Assembly (NCBI RefSeq): GCF_000512585.2
Contig: NC_089241.1
Location: 372,001 to 436,000, forward strand
From: Kwoniella bestiolae CBS 10118
Lineage: Eukaryota; Basidiomycota; Tremellomycetes; Tremellales; Cryptococcaceae
Length of the DNA stretch: 64,000 nt
Reading direction: 5' to 3'
The notes below the pieces were generated by a model. That model saw only the letters and a list, made by a program, of their open reading frames with translations. It did not search any database and had not been told where the DNA came from. The translations under genes were made by a program, and so were the position numbers. This document shows, one piece after another, positions 12,116 through 23,000 of this stretch (within the stretch, counting starts at the first letter, position 1; the number at the start of each line of letters is the position of its first letter).

Positions 12116-13129
12116 TGGTTGACAACAAAAGGATATTCAAGTCTGGATGGATTGAGCAGATTTACCAGATGCAATCACAACACCAAGTTATGGTGGTTGC
12201 TAACAATAGTGCAAGACTTGGAACTGTGGAAGGCTTTGAGTGATTGTGACATTTGCTATATTGCTGATGTTAGGGAAGAAACATCTGTTACAAACCAGAG
12301 CATTTATATGATTTTCACAGGGACTGGTTGTTTTACCGAAAAAAGTGTATGATAAGGCTTAACAGCCTGGTGTTGACTGCTGCAGAACAACAAGGGGTGA
12401 AGCGAGGCCCAATGCATTGGACCTTGCCAGAGGGAAAATTATATAAGAGACAATAGATGGGATAAGCTAATTTTGATCATCAGACATTGGGCATATCAAT
12501 GGAAGAATACCACAGGAAGGTATCTAAATATAACCTAGTCCCAAACAGGATCCTGAAAGCTCTATCTATAAGGCTGAAAAGTTTATAAACTCATGACCTT
12601 TTTTCCTCCCAAGGATCAAAATATCAGATTATCTTTCCATCACAATAGCTACCTTGCCACCATCAATTTACCCTGCCATCTCTGAGTGACATTTTTATCT
12701 CAACTTTTGTAGGATTTAGCTGCCCCTAGTCAATTTTTTTTGTATATAGCTTTGTATCTGATTTCCTCCTCCTCTTTTCTCTCAATCAATGCTTTGGATT
12801 GGGATTGGCTATGATTAGAACTCCTTCCCTAGTCTGCTTAAGCCTTACAGATATACCAACCTGTCATCTTTTGCACTCACCTTTGCAAGTCTGGGGGTAA
12901 CACTTTGACATCTGCCGCCCAAGCTTGTAAGTGTTTGCAGTCTTGCAGTCCCAAATGGGAATCAGCGTGCCTGGTTGTGCTTTGGGACAAGGCTCTGATA
13001 GCTCTTTTGTCATCCTTGGTGACCTTGTTCATGCTGATGAAACTTAGATCAAAGCCAAGAAAACATCTCTGTGATATTTATATCTTGATGGGGTACTGGA
13101 CTTCAAAACTGGCAAAACAGAGGCATACA

Positions 13130-13296
13130 TGACGGAACAACTGATTGATTGCCATTTTCATATTGTATACTCATGCTTGTATTCAGGCATGTGCCTTGTC
13201 AGATTTTCACCCTTATAGTTGACCTTCATCTCTTTCTCTTCTTGCTTCTTTTCATAGCGCTATACATAATATAGATGCATCTCATATACTTCGTCA
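13130..13296 (+). repeat. Solo LTR, family A copy 2, with 5-bp target-site duplication
   Basis: Starts TGACGGAACAA and ends ACTTCGTCA, flanked by ATACA at 13125-13129 and 13297-13301. It shares CATATTGTAT, the pyrimidine tract and CATAGCGCTATACATAATATAG with copy 1. Confidence 0.82.
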
Positions 13297-13322
13297 ATAC
13301 ACACATTGAATCCACACACAAC

Positions 13323-13415
13323 ATGATCTATTGCCACATTCTGTCTGTACAATCCCCCTCACAATCTTGGCAGCTGACTCATCAGAGTTCAACTCTTCTA
13401 CTTATCTTGAATTCA
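13323..13415 (+). repeat. Truncated family A LTR fragment
   Basis: The segment beginning near TGATCTATTGCCACATTC parallels the left half of copy 1 (TGATCTATCGCCACATTC) through the CTTCTACTTATCTTG region. It lacks the TGACGGAA start and the GCGCTATAC end. Confidence 0.45.
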
Positions 13416-13450
13416 ATTGTCAACAATGTTCCTTTGCAGTTCTTCCCTTT

Positions 13451-13638
13451 GACAAGGTAAATGAGTCACATCTCTATATGTAGAGCGCTACAAACAAGAA
13501 GAAAGAATAGCAAGAGACAAACAGAGATGATAGTCAACTGTAGAAAAAGTGCAGGAGTAAAAATTTGATGTGTCAACTGCTGTAGATATCAGTGAGATTG
13601 TACAACATGAATGTGGCAATAAATTGTTTATTCCGTCA
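13451..13638 (-). repeat. Family A LTR-like copy, reverse orientation
   Basis: On the minus strand it begins TGACGGAATAAACAATT (complement of TTATTCCGTCA ending at 13638). It contains a GTAGCGCTC core and ends at TGACAAGG (13451) on the plus strand. Flanking pentamers (CCCTT, GCAGT) do not match, so the insertion scar is lost or the flanks are rearranged. Confidence 0.65.
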
Positions 13639-13728
13639 GCAGTGCCAATTTTGACATGTTTGACAATTGGTGTAGTGATATATGATATTTTGACATTTGG
13701 AACAACCATGTCATTGGAAGCAGCAGGA

Positions 13729-13914
13729 TAGTCGAGTCATATAATTGCATGTTGAGTATGAGAATAAAGGAGAAAAGAGATAAAGACAAAGGATAAAGAG
13801 CTTAAAATGAAATTTAGCTAGGATAACTGTATCTACAGAGTTGCCATCAACTGGGTATCATAAACAAGGGATGACCGGCTTAATTAACCGGTAAATAGAG
13901 CACATATTCCGACA
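13729..13914 (+). repeat. Solo LTR-like repeat, family B copy 1
   Basis: A 186-bp relative of the repeat at 16167-16348. Shared landmarks are TTGCATGTTGAG, AAATTTAGCTAG, TAACTGTAT, CTTAATTAACCGGTAAATAG and GAGCAC. It ends CCGACA; the expected TG start appears decayed to TA. No matching flanks. Confidence 0.72.
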
Positions 13915-14270
13915 ATTTGAGCCAGTTGATACAATTGACACTTCATCAAGTCCAACCATGTTTGACACACGCGCTTGACCGCTACCACCATCCCTAGCTT
14001 TGTTTGCACGACTACATCAGCATCCACAGTATTGTGAGCTGACTGAAGTCTTGTGAGCATGACCAGGGGCTTTGTTGGCAGATGTAATGATACTCTTGAT
14101 AGCTTTTGCAGAGACAGCAGCTTGGATATTGGCTAAAATAAGATGATTCTTTAATCAGAGGTTCTATTTGAGCAGATGGCACAAATTGGGCAAAGCAGAA
14201 GTCTTAGAATGAGCCTGCCTAGTATTTCTCTGCAATAGCCACCAGCTCTAATTCCCAAGAGTGTTCTGAG

Positions 14271-14465
14271 TGATGGAGTATCTAAGATGCATCCGTATCA
14301 TTTATGTAAAGCCATATGGAAGTAGAGCGAGAAGAACAGAAAGAATAAAGATGATAGTTGCCCATAAGATAGTACATGGATAAAAGCTTGAGGTCTCATC
14401 AATTGGAGATACTACATAAGCGGGATTATGCAAGATGAAGAGGCAATCAATCATCTGTTCCTTCA
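14271..14465 (-). repeat. Family A LTR-like copy, reverse orientation, diverged
   Basis: On the minus strand it begins TGAAGGAACAGATGATTG, and on the plus strand it opens TGATGGAGTATCTAAGATGC. The core around AGTAGAGCGAGAAGAACAG matches the reverse of the pyrimidine/GCGCTA region. Flanks CTGAG and CTAGG agree at only three of five positions. Confidence 0.6.
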
Positions 14466-14491
14466 CTAGGAGTGTTCCAAGATTCTCCATG

Positions 14492-14669
14492 TGACGGAAT
14501 AAATGAGCTATCGATTGCCACTTATACGTCCGGCTTTTGACGCGTCAAACTATTACTCTTGTACTTATCTTATAGTTGACTATCACCTTTGTGTCTCTTT
14601 TTGTTCTTTTGCTTCATAGCGCTATACGCTATACATGATATAGATGCATTGAGCGCATATCCTTAATCA
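14492..14669 (+). repeat. Solo LTR, family A copy, near-matching target-site duplication
   Basis: Starts TGACGGAATAAATGAGC, contains GACGCGTCAAAC and CATAGCGCTATACGCTATAC, and ends CTTAATCA. Flanks CCATG (14487-14491) and CTATG (14670-14674) differ at one base. Confidence 0.76.
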
Positions 14670-15651
14670 CTATGCATGTTTTTGTCTGACAAATGCAGTC
14701 CTGAAGATATCCGTTATGTCTATGTTTACCTCAAGCAGGATCTCCAAACCATATTATTCACTCGTTCATTAACCGAACCGTTGATAGAATTAAGAGACAT
14801 GGTATGTTTGTTACTGAGTTCATGTAACTTGTTGTTGATGGATTGTCTGTTCTGGACAAAAGTAGGTCCAGCATCAGAGGTACTGTTAGTCATTTTGAGG
14901 ACAACAAAAGCCTAAAAGATTCAGGAGTTATGAGCAGGTAGCCACGTTGTTAGGAAGAGGAAGATTGTCAGGAATGTTGATGTGAGCGTCAAAGGCAGTG
15001 CACGTAGTGTTAAGGATGAGAGCGGCAACTTGTCCACCCTTAGAGTTCCAGGCGTGGGCAGCTAAAGCAGAGGTTGGACAAGTAGGGTATTTAGCAATAT
15101 TATTCACACAATCAACATTCATGAGTGACAACCAAAGTTGTTGATTGCAGATCACAAAGGTTCACATTCCTTACAAGAAGTAGAATCATTGAGGGTGAGG
15201 TTTGAACAGAAGTGAAAGCAAAGTTTAACAGATGACAAGAATTGTTCAGGTAGAGTAGAACATATTTTTGGATGCTAACCTGTCAAATCCCAAATTAAGA
15301 CTGTTGATCCCAAGGACAGAAAATGTCAAAGTGGTTCTCAAGGAGTATGGACTGTGTTAGCAGCTAAACAGACAAGGTTGTTGGTGGTGGTGAACAAGTG
15401 ACACATAGTCTTTGTCCCTGTGTGACATGAAGTGTTGTCCATCTTGTCAGACTCATCTAATGTGTCAAATCAGAACAGAGATGTCAGAATTACTGTGTTG
15501 ACTTGTCAATCACAGTTGAGACTGGTTCTGATGGTGGTGGCTTCCCTTAGCATATGTAAGCTTTCAATCTTACTCCTCAGATGCCTTCACTGTCAACCTC
15601 TGGTACTTTCTATGACACGGATAATGAACGTGTCTGATTATCAGACGTCAT

Positions 15652-15848
15652 TGATGAGATATGAGGTGCTCTTTATCATTATGTAGGTGCTATATGGAAA
15701 GAGAGTAAGAGAGGAAGAGGAAGAGAGAGCAAGGAAAATGATAATCAACCATCAGACAAGTACAAGAGCAAGAGCTTGATGAAACACCTATCAGAGATAC
15801 ACATGGGATGATACAATATGAATGAGGTACTTGACTTGCATTCCATCA
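15652..15848 (-). repeat. Family A LTR-like copy, reverse orientation, diverged
   Basis: On the minus strand it begins TGATGGAATGCAAGTC and continues through CATTCATATTGTATCATCC and CTCTTGTACTTGTCTGATG, collinear with copy 1. Flanks GTCAT and GTCCA are not a clear duplication. Confidence 0.65.
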
Positions 15849-16166
15849 GTCCAAAGCAAATTCATGGAACACATTTAAGGAAGAGTTGGGGACAGGGAGA
15901 TTGAGTGGAATCAGAATGAAGTGTCAGATGACAGTTGGAAGGAATACGGAGGATCATCTCAGTGAGGGCATCAACAAGGAGTATCAAGAGGGTGAAAGTC
16001 ATATGTGATGAAAGTGTGGAAGTAATGAATGTGGTTGATCTCTTCACAGCTGCAGGTCTATCTCAGTCCTGAAATGAAGCTTCCTTGCTTCAGGACGAAT
16101 TTAGAAAGGGGATTTAGCCCTGAGCTGCTCAAAGGAGGTTTCGGTCTGTACAAACAAGGTTTTGAT

Positions 16167-16348
16167 TGTTGAGTGAAATGAAATGCATGTTGAGTCAAAG
16201 AGTAAAAGAGAGAAGAGATAATAAGATAAAGAGATAAAAAACGAAATTTAGCTAGTATAACTGTATATACAGGGCTGCCATTAACTTGGTGTCATAGATA
16301 AGGGATCACTGGCTTAATTAACCGGTAAATAGAGCACTTATTTCAACA
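16167..16348 (+). repeat. Solo LTR, family B copy 2, with 5-bp target-site duplication
   Basis: It has perfect 6-bp inverted ends (TGTTGA at the start, TCAACA at the end) and is flanked by TTGAT at 16162-16166 and 16349-16353. The interior matches family B copy 1 at roughly four bases in five by eye. Confidence 0.82.
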
Positions 16349-16751
16349 TTGATTACACAAATTGTTGTGTTACTATCAAAGGACCATTTTGGCATTCCAG
16401 TGTAGGAATCAGCAAGTGCTCAAGAGATCCAATACATAAACGCTTACAGGTTTTTACAACCAAAAAAAAAACAAAAAAACAGGCCTGGACTTATTGATGC
16501 AGCCGATATGATGTCGTCGGAATGAATGAGTGCGTCTCGCCTTGTGTAGTGTACCAATGATGAGCAGTAGCATATGCATATATATCTTGGTAATGCGTAC
16601 CATGCATACGTCAGACGAATTACTAAAGGTGAAGCCCAAGAGAGCATGATGGAGATGCTGTATCGCACTAGCTATCCAACCAAGGGAAGCAGCATATCCT
16701 GGACGCGAGATGATCCCAAGCCAAGCCATCATCTCGGTCGTGCTATTCAGG

Positions 16752-18493
16752 TTATAAACTCGATCCACCGAGACGCTGACCGCCTCCCCATCGATGTCGT
16801 ACCGCGGCTGCAGGATCATTGGTGGCTGTGGCTGTCGTACGTGCTTCCGGTGTATATGACCCGAAGCCGGCGGATCGACTAGGGGTATTGTTGCGAAAAA
16901 GTTGCCTGAAACGGACAGGGGGCGCAAGGGGATTCGGTCGTCGTAGATGTGTTGGAGCATGCAGGGGGACGTATGTGGAGATGAACCACCTAACAGGTAC
17001 CAAGGTCAGCGGAATCATGTATAGGTGTAAATCAAACAACTTCAAGGGAAAGCGGAATGCGGAACATCGATGACACCTTTTTGCAGCATTGCGGAACAAG
17101 ACAGGAATTCTGAGCTCCGAAAGATCGCAACGATATACCAGGTGGGTGATGAAGGGAGAAAACGAGATTACGAATGATTGGTTTCCATGAGGTACTTACC
17201 AGAGGTGACCTGATACAACACCAAGGATACCGCCCATCGCTTTCATGGGACCACCGGTGAGCAAATCGAGCACAATGAGGGCAGGTGGGTACACTGTATA
17301 TGTTCGTCTCGTCGGTAGGTTGGGGGAAACAACGGAAGTCACAAGATCGCAGATGATGGAGGACAAGCGATGAACGGTAGAGTGCCAGTGAACGGATAGG
17401 GGATTCGACACGAATGCGAGAGAGAGTAAGATCGAGAGCAAAGATGAAGGACATTCGGCAGGACAAAGAGACCGTCAGCCATCCACATATAGATGAGCAA
17501 AGATGTTTGACCAACTCACGGCTAGTCGGTATTGTCAAAAGACCAAATATGGAGACTTTCAGTGTGGGATTAGCCCGACACCATATGTATGTCTGCGCAT
17601 GAAGAAGAGGTCGGAAGAGGAATGGGAGCCCGATCAAGGTGTTGAAGGTCTGGCGAAGTCTTGTTAAGCTCAATGACTACGCCGGATCAAGTGGAATGAT
17701 AGAGGCCTCAGAGGATACGTACGAGGATGAATAGTCCCAACATCAAGTGGACCCATGCGTACTCGGCGGTGTTGTTGAGACTGAAAAGGTAACAAGGGTC
17801 AATCGCTATGTGCTATGCATGGCATCTAATGCGCTGAGAGCCTGTGAGAAGCTCACTATACATCCCGTTCCATGGCTGACGAGTTTCGGTAGATCAGGAA
17901 GAAGTCGTACAGGAGAGGGAAGCCCGATCCTATAGCAGTGTACGTTAACTTTGTGAGGCCTTCACCGGAAATTGAAAGCTAGATGAGCCGGGTATGATTT
18001 GCGAGGGATATCGATCTGTTGTGAATGACTGAGAGGGTGGCATGGTATCGAGGACGACGGTTTGCGTACTTACCTCCAAAGAAGAAGGAAGAGAAAGGTC
18101 GCCAGATCTGGTCATTCGAGCGTCACAATCAATGTATCAGACATCGCATGAAGTGACTGAGAATAACTGAACTCACCTCATACCGACCAAGTATCTTGGG
18201 CCATATGAGAGCAACCTAATATATACTACGTCAGCTGGGGAAGCAAGGTTGAAAACAGACCGTTCGTACAGTTGCTGGAGAGACGATACCAAGGAGACAT
18301 GGGCTGATAGGCGCGGTAATAGGAACATCTCAAAGTCAGCTCCTGTACTCAAATCTGGTGGGCACGCGGAGGAGATCATGATTAGAGTAATCTTCTGCAG
18401 ACCTCCCACTCACAAGGTGATAGCTGCGGTAGAGATCAGCAACGTTCTCGTCACAGGCGGCACTGAGTTAATGATATAGGAGAAGTCTGCCAT
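16752..18493 (-). CDS. Derlin / Der1-like ERAD membrane protein
   Basis: Rhomboid-type pseudoprotease of the ER membrane that helps retrotranslocate misfolded proteins, handing them to Cdc48, which is encoded 1.6 kb further along the window. The start MADFSYIINSVPPVTRTL at 18493 matches the Derlin N-terminus. Later exons give VALIWPKILGRYE, IWRPFSSFFFGG (the WR motif), GSGFPLLYDFFLIYRNSSAMERD, TFNTLIGLPFLF, the YIWCRANPTLKVSIFGLL core and GGILGVVSGHLWWF. The C-terminal tail is cytosolic, Arg/Pro/Gly-rich, and ends WGGGQRLGGSSL. Around nine exons with short introns. Divergent from the Nudix gene. Confidence 0.88.
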
Positions 18494-18872
18494 GGAGAGC
18501 GCCTTGTACGATGCGAGTGTGTATGATGGAGACGGACAAGAGGTCGAAGATTGATATATACGTAGAGAGAGATGTGAATGAGTTGGAAAGTAAGATATAT
18601 GTAAGATATATGTAAGAAGAAGATGACAATGACTTGTCGAGTAAGTGAGCGAGCGAGTTGAGTAGAGTCAATAGTGCGGGGTACATATATGGTGGTGTTG
18701 ACGTTATACAACGAAGAGTATTACGTAACACAACGATATCTGCTGAACCTTTAATTTGATATGCACATAACACGATTGGTATACTGTTACCTATTTGACC
18801 TGTCTTTTATTAGCCTTCGTGAACCCATAGGACGTTCTGACAATTATCTCTTCTGCTTTTGATGATATAGGA
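18494..18872. promoter_or_regulatory. Divergent promoter, Derlin / Nudix gene
   Basis: 379 bp between two divergent starts. It contains AGATATATGTAAGATATATGTAAG repeats near 18595-18615. No specific binding site is identified. Confidence 0.4.
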
Positions 18873-19999
18873 ATGACAGTCTCATCCCCCACACCGGTCG
18901 GTATCCCGCACGAGTTCAAGAACCATCAGTTGATCCGCGGTCCATTCGCTTCTCATTCTCCCGCTGCAGGCTGGCCCGAGCAGGATGAGATCGGTACGAT
19001 ACGGCTGAAGCAAGAGTATACCTTGATATTCGTTGTTGATAGAGTGAAGAACAAGGTAGCTTGGGTCTTGTCGACTTATATATGACATATATGCTCTGTT
19101 TCCTGATCTTGATTCCTGCGCGTTTAGGTCTTGTTAGGTTTCAAAAGACGTGGTATGGGCGTTGATCTGTGAGCAATGTTTGAGAACTCAGACTGAATAT
19201 GCCTTCACTGATTCAAGAGCATTCAGCTATAATGGGTTTGGTGGCAAGGTGGAAAAAGGTGAAAGCATACACCGATGTGCAGCTCGAGAGCTTGAGGTGA
19301 GACGTTCTGCTACGAGTTGAGGACTTTTAAGGCTGAGTGAACAGAATCGTTGTAGGAGGAATCAGGCCTCGTACCGGAGAATGAGGGCTTGTACTATAAA
19401 GGCTGCCTTTTCAGTAGCCGCCCGCAATCCCTTAGCGTTGATAGCAAGTCGTCCGTTATCACAATCCACTTTTTCGCCTGTGTGTCATGGTCTGGCGAGC
19501 CCATCATGTAGGTCTATCCGACCTCTGCATCTGCTTTATAAGACAGTTTCGAGTTGATACAACGATTAGGACGGAAGAGATGATACCCCAATGGTTTGAT
19601 GTACCAGCGGAAGATATAGTCGACAAAGAGAACCCATTGCCCATCGACCAGATGGTATGTTCCCTTATCAACAATCATACCCTCGACTACTTTTCCAAGC
19701 TGATGTGATATCAGTGGCCAGAGGCAACATTCTACCTCTTACCAGTTCTTCGGTCGATACTAGATGATCATCGTGGAGACCTATTCCTGTCCAGGATCAA
19801 TTACGAGTATATGTGCTTGGCAGATGCACCGACCTCCCTGCCCGCCCTCGACGGAATGACTATACGCCAATATGTCACATCGAGCATTGCACATGAGGAT
19901 AAGAAACACGACTTCGGCGAGTGCTTGAGCAGTTGGTGGATGTGTTTTGGGTCAGACAAGTCACTGGGGCCGATCAGGAATGAATACGGTACGGTATAG
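18873..19999 (+). CDS. Nudix hydrolase, MTH1-like (oxidised nucleotide sanitation)
   Basis: Predicted nucleoside triphosphatase that removes oxidised purine nucleotides such as 8-oxo-dGTP. Six exons join to a Nudix domain. VLLGFKRRGMGVDLYNGFGGKV is split over two exons (join at GTTGATCT|CTATAATGG). The full Nudix box GX5EX7REUXEEXGU is met: G, then E in KGES, REL, EE and SGL, with an intron inside it after RELE. WFDVPAEDIVDKENPLPIDQMWPEA follows the MTH1 pattern (substrate-pocket region). The frame stays open to 19999, giving a C-terminal extension of roughly 80 residues beyond the usual compact MTH1 length. This extension may be real or may hide an unrecognised 3' intron. Confidence 0.82.
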
Positions 20000-20088
20000 G
20001 TAATGATTTGACATCGGAGAATGCATATTTTGATCATATTCTACGTTTCTTCAACTCTTTACACCGTCTCTGAATCTACAAATGCCGC

Positions 20089-23000
20089 TTAGGCATACAA
20101 ACTATGACGACCAAAGGGGATCAGCAATAATTCGCTTGCAGTGCAACAGAATCGTAACTCACTCGTCGTCATCAGCTTCGTTCTGGAAGCTAGCTCCACC
20201 TTCTTGCGCTTGACCACTCTCAGGGAACTTGAAGTTGTTACCGAAGGATCTTGATTGTTGAAGAGTAGTACTGAACATTTCGTATCGACGAATGTCAGCG
20301 TCGGAGACGGATCGTCGAGCGAATCGCATAGCCTAATTTCATCATCAGCAAGGTATGCTTCTAGATTGAGCTCGATCTAGCTCAGTCTACTCACCTCTTC
20401 GAAGTGGTCACTATAAAGGATCGTAATGGCGGTCGTTAGCTGATTCTCGAAAGAGACAAGAAATTCCAAAAGCGCTCACACCGTGATCGAAGGCACCTCG
20501 TCCTCATCATTGTCAGCATCCATAAGATCGACGTCACCACCTTCAGCTTCAGCTTTCTCCTTTCTCTCCCTCTCTTTGCGCACATCAGCCTCGATACTTG
20601 CTCGGATAGCAAGTTTCGCGGCACGTTGACAGATCTCGGTAAGATCGGCACCTGAGAATCCAGCGGTACTCTTGGCAAGGAAATTGAGATCGACTCCGGG
20701 GTCGATGGGGGATTTTCGCAAAGTGGCTTTGAGGATGGATAATCGAGAGGTCTCGTCAGGAAGAGGGATGTAGATAAGCTATAAAGCCGTCAGCATGTAT
20801 CCTTCACCTGATACATCGTTCAGCAAGATTTACGCACTTGATCGAGACGACCAGGTCTTAAAAGAGCGGAATCGATTTGATCGGGACGATCTACACAATA
20901 AGAGATAAGCTTGGATGCTGGCTTCAGGGAGCAGTATGCACTTACTGGTAGCTCCGATGATGAAAACGTCTATATTGCGTGTCAGCTTCAATCGGAAAAA
21001 GCAGAAACAATTACTCACTCTTCTTAGCGTTCATCCCGTCCATCTCGGTCTATTTTACCTAGTCAGCTTATGACTACTGGTAGAGGACTGCTAGGCGCAA
21101 CTTACCAAAATTTGGTTCAGAACTCGGTCACTGGCACCACCAGCGTCACCGCCAGAACCACCTCGAGACTTGGCGATGGAGTCCAATTCATCGAAGAACA
21201 TGACACACGGAGCAGCAGCTCGAGCTTTATCGAAGACGTCTCGTACGTTCGCTTCCGACTCTCCGAACCACATTGTGAGAAGCTCAGGACCCTTGATGGA
21301 GATAAAGTTGGCTTGACATTCGTTGGCGATGCTGTGATCAGGCGATGTCAGCAGTGTAAGAACGACATTGTAAAGGATTACACGCACGCTTTGGCTAACA
21401 ACGTCTTACCGGTACCAGGAGGACCATAGAACAGAACACCTTTGGAAGGAGACATACCATACTTGAGGAATTTTTCGGGATGCTCGACGGGATATTGAAC
21501 AGTCTCCTGCAATTCCCTCTTGACTTTGTCCAGACCTCCAATATCGTCCCAAGTAGTGGTGGGGATTTCGACGACGGTTTCTCGGAGAGCAGAAGGGTTG
21601 TTGACGCCGAGGGCGAATCGGAAGTTTTCCATGGTAACTCCAAGAGAGTCGAGAACTTCGGCATCAATGGTGTCTTCGTCTAAGTCGATAAGATCCATCT
21701 TTTCTCTGATTTGCTGCATGGCGGCTTCGGAACAGAGAGATGCCATATCGGCACCGACGTAACCATGAGTATCAGCCGCGATCTGTTCAAGATCAACATC
21801 ATCGGACAGCTTCATGTTCTTGGTGTGAATCCTAAGGATCTCGAGTCGACCGGTAGGATCAGGAATACCGATATCTACCTCTCGATCAAATCGCCCAAAT
21901 CGTCTAAGAGCAGGATCGATGGAGTTGGGTCGATTGGTCGCGGCCATTACAACGACATTAGATCGAGCTTTAAGACCATCCATAAGAGTAAGGAGTTGCG
22001 ATACGACTCGTCGCTCCACTTCACCGTTGGCTTTCTCTCGTTTGGGGGCGATGGAATCAATTTCATCGATGAAGATGATGGAAGGACTGTTTTTCTCTGC
22101 TTCCTCGAAAGCCTTTCTAAGATTGGACTCGGATTCTCCGGCCATTTTAGACATGATCTCTGGACCGTTGATGAGGAAGAAGAAAGCTCCAGTCTCATTC
22201 GCGACAGCACGAGCCATTAAGGTCTTACCAGTACCAGGAGGACCGAACATGAGGATACCTCGAGGAGGTTTGATACCAATGGCCTTGAACAGTTGTGGAT
22301 GTCGTAAAGGAAGTTCGACGAGTTCTCGGATCTGTTTGAGTGATTAACGGAAGATCGACCTGAAGCTGTACAGAGAACATACCTGAGCTAGCTGTTTCCT
22401 GCAACCACCAAGATCGTCATATCCAACAGCGTTGAGGTTGGCTTCCTCCGCTTCTCTGTCGATTGGATCACCTTCAGTGTGGATGACCTAATTTACGATG
22501 AAAATCGATTAGCTAGAAGCAATCTTACAGTACATTCATGTAAACCTTCAACTTACCGTATCCGAAGCGACAATCTAACATAGAAATCAGATCAGCAGCA
22601 GTCCGATCGATTAAATGGATCCACTCACACAGTATGGAGAGGGATCAACCTCAACTACCTTGAAATCAACAGTTCTCATACCACCTCGTACTTGGAATAC
22701 ATCACCTAATGGTGTACATCGATTGTCAGTCCACTAGTGCAGTTAAATTCCAGAATGTTGTGCAGCCTGCTCACCTTTTCGTACTGGACGGTAAGCCTCA
22801 AGGAAGTATGGTCGTAAATAAACATCGAAGAGGTTACCGGAAAGACCTGCAGATTATGCGATGAGTCAGCAACGAAGACGCAGAATCGGACAAAGTATGC
22901 TCACCTTCAATTGAATCGGCGAAGGGCAGTACATGGATTCGCTTTCCATACTTGATGTCGTTGGCGGGAGAGACGTGGACCAGGTCTGCAAGTTTGACAG

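Larger units (their letters stand above)
10828..16440. other. CpG-depleted, gene-free repeat island
   Basis: About 5.6 kb with no supportable gene. I counted about 14 CpG in 10861-12000 and only one in 12361-12900, against 15 in a 180-bp stretch of CDC48 (21121-21300) and 10 in 180 bp of ordinary intergenic DNA (8101-8280). TpG and CpA are abundant in their place. The island contains the solo-LTR-like repeats listed separately. CpG density is normal again from about 16441. The pattern is what long-term CpG methylation and deamination, or a RIP-like process aimed at CpG, would leave in silenced repeat DNA. Short open frames inside (for example 12905-13132, 14676-14915 and 14928-15155 minus) match nothing recognised. 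Confidence 0.75.

Noticed and set aside
14928..15155. Minus-strand open frame inside the island as a possible transposase remnant
   Set aside because: No transposase, reverse transcriptase or integrase motif could be read in any frame.
13729..16348. Full-length LTR retrotransposon bounded by the two family B repeats
   Set aside because: The second repeat has its own target duplication and the interior holds only solo LTRs of family A, with no gag or pol motifs.
20159..20161. TGA after EADDDE as the true stop of CDC48
   Set aside because: It overlaps a strong donor, and splicing adds the conserved DLYA end.
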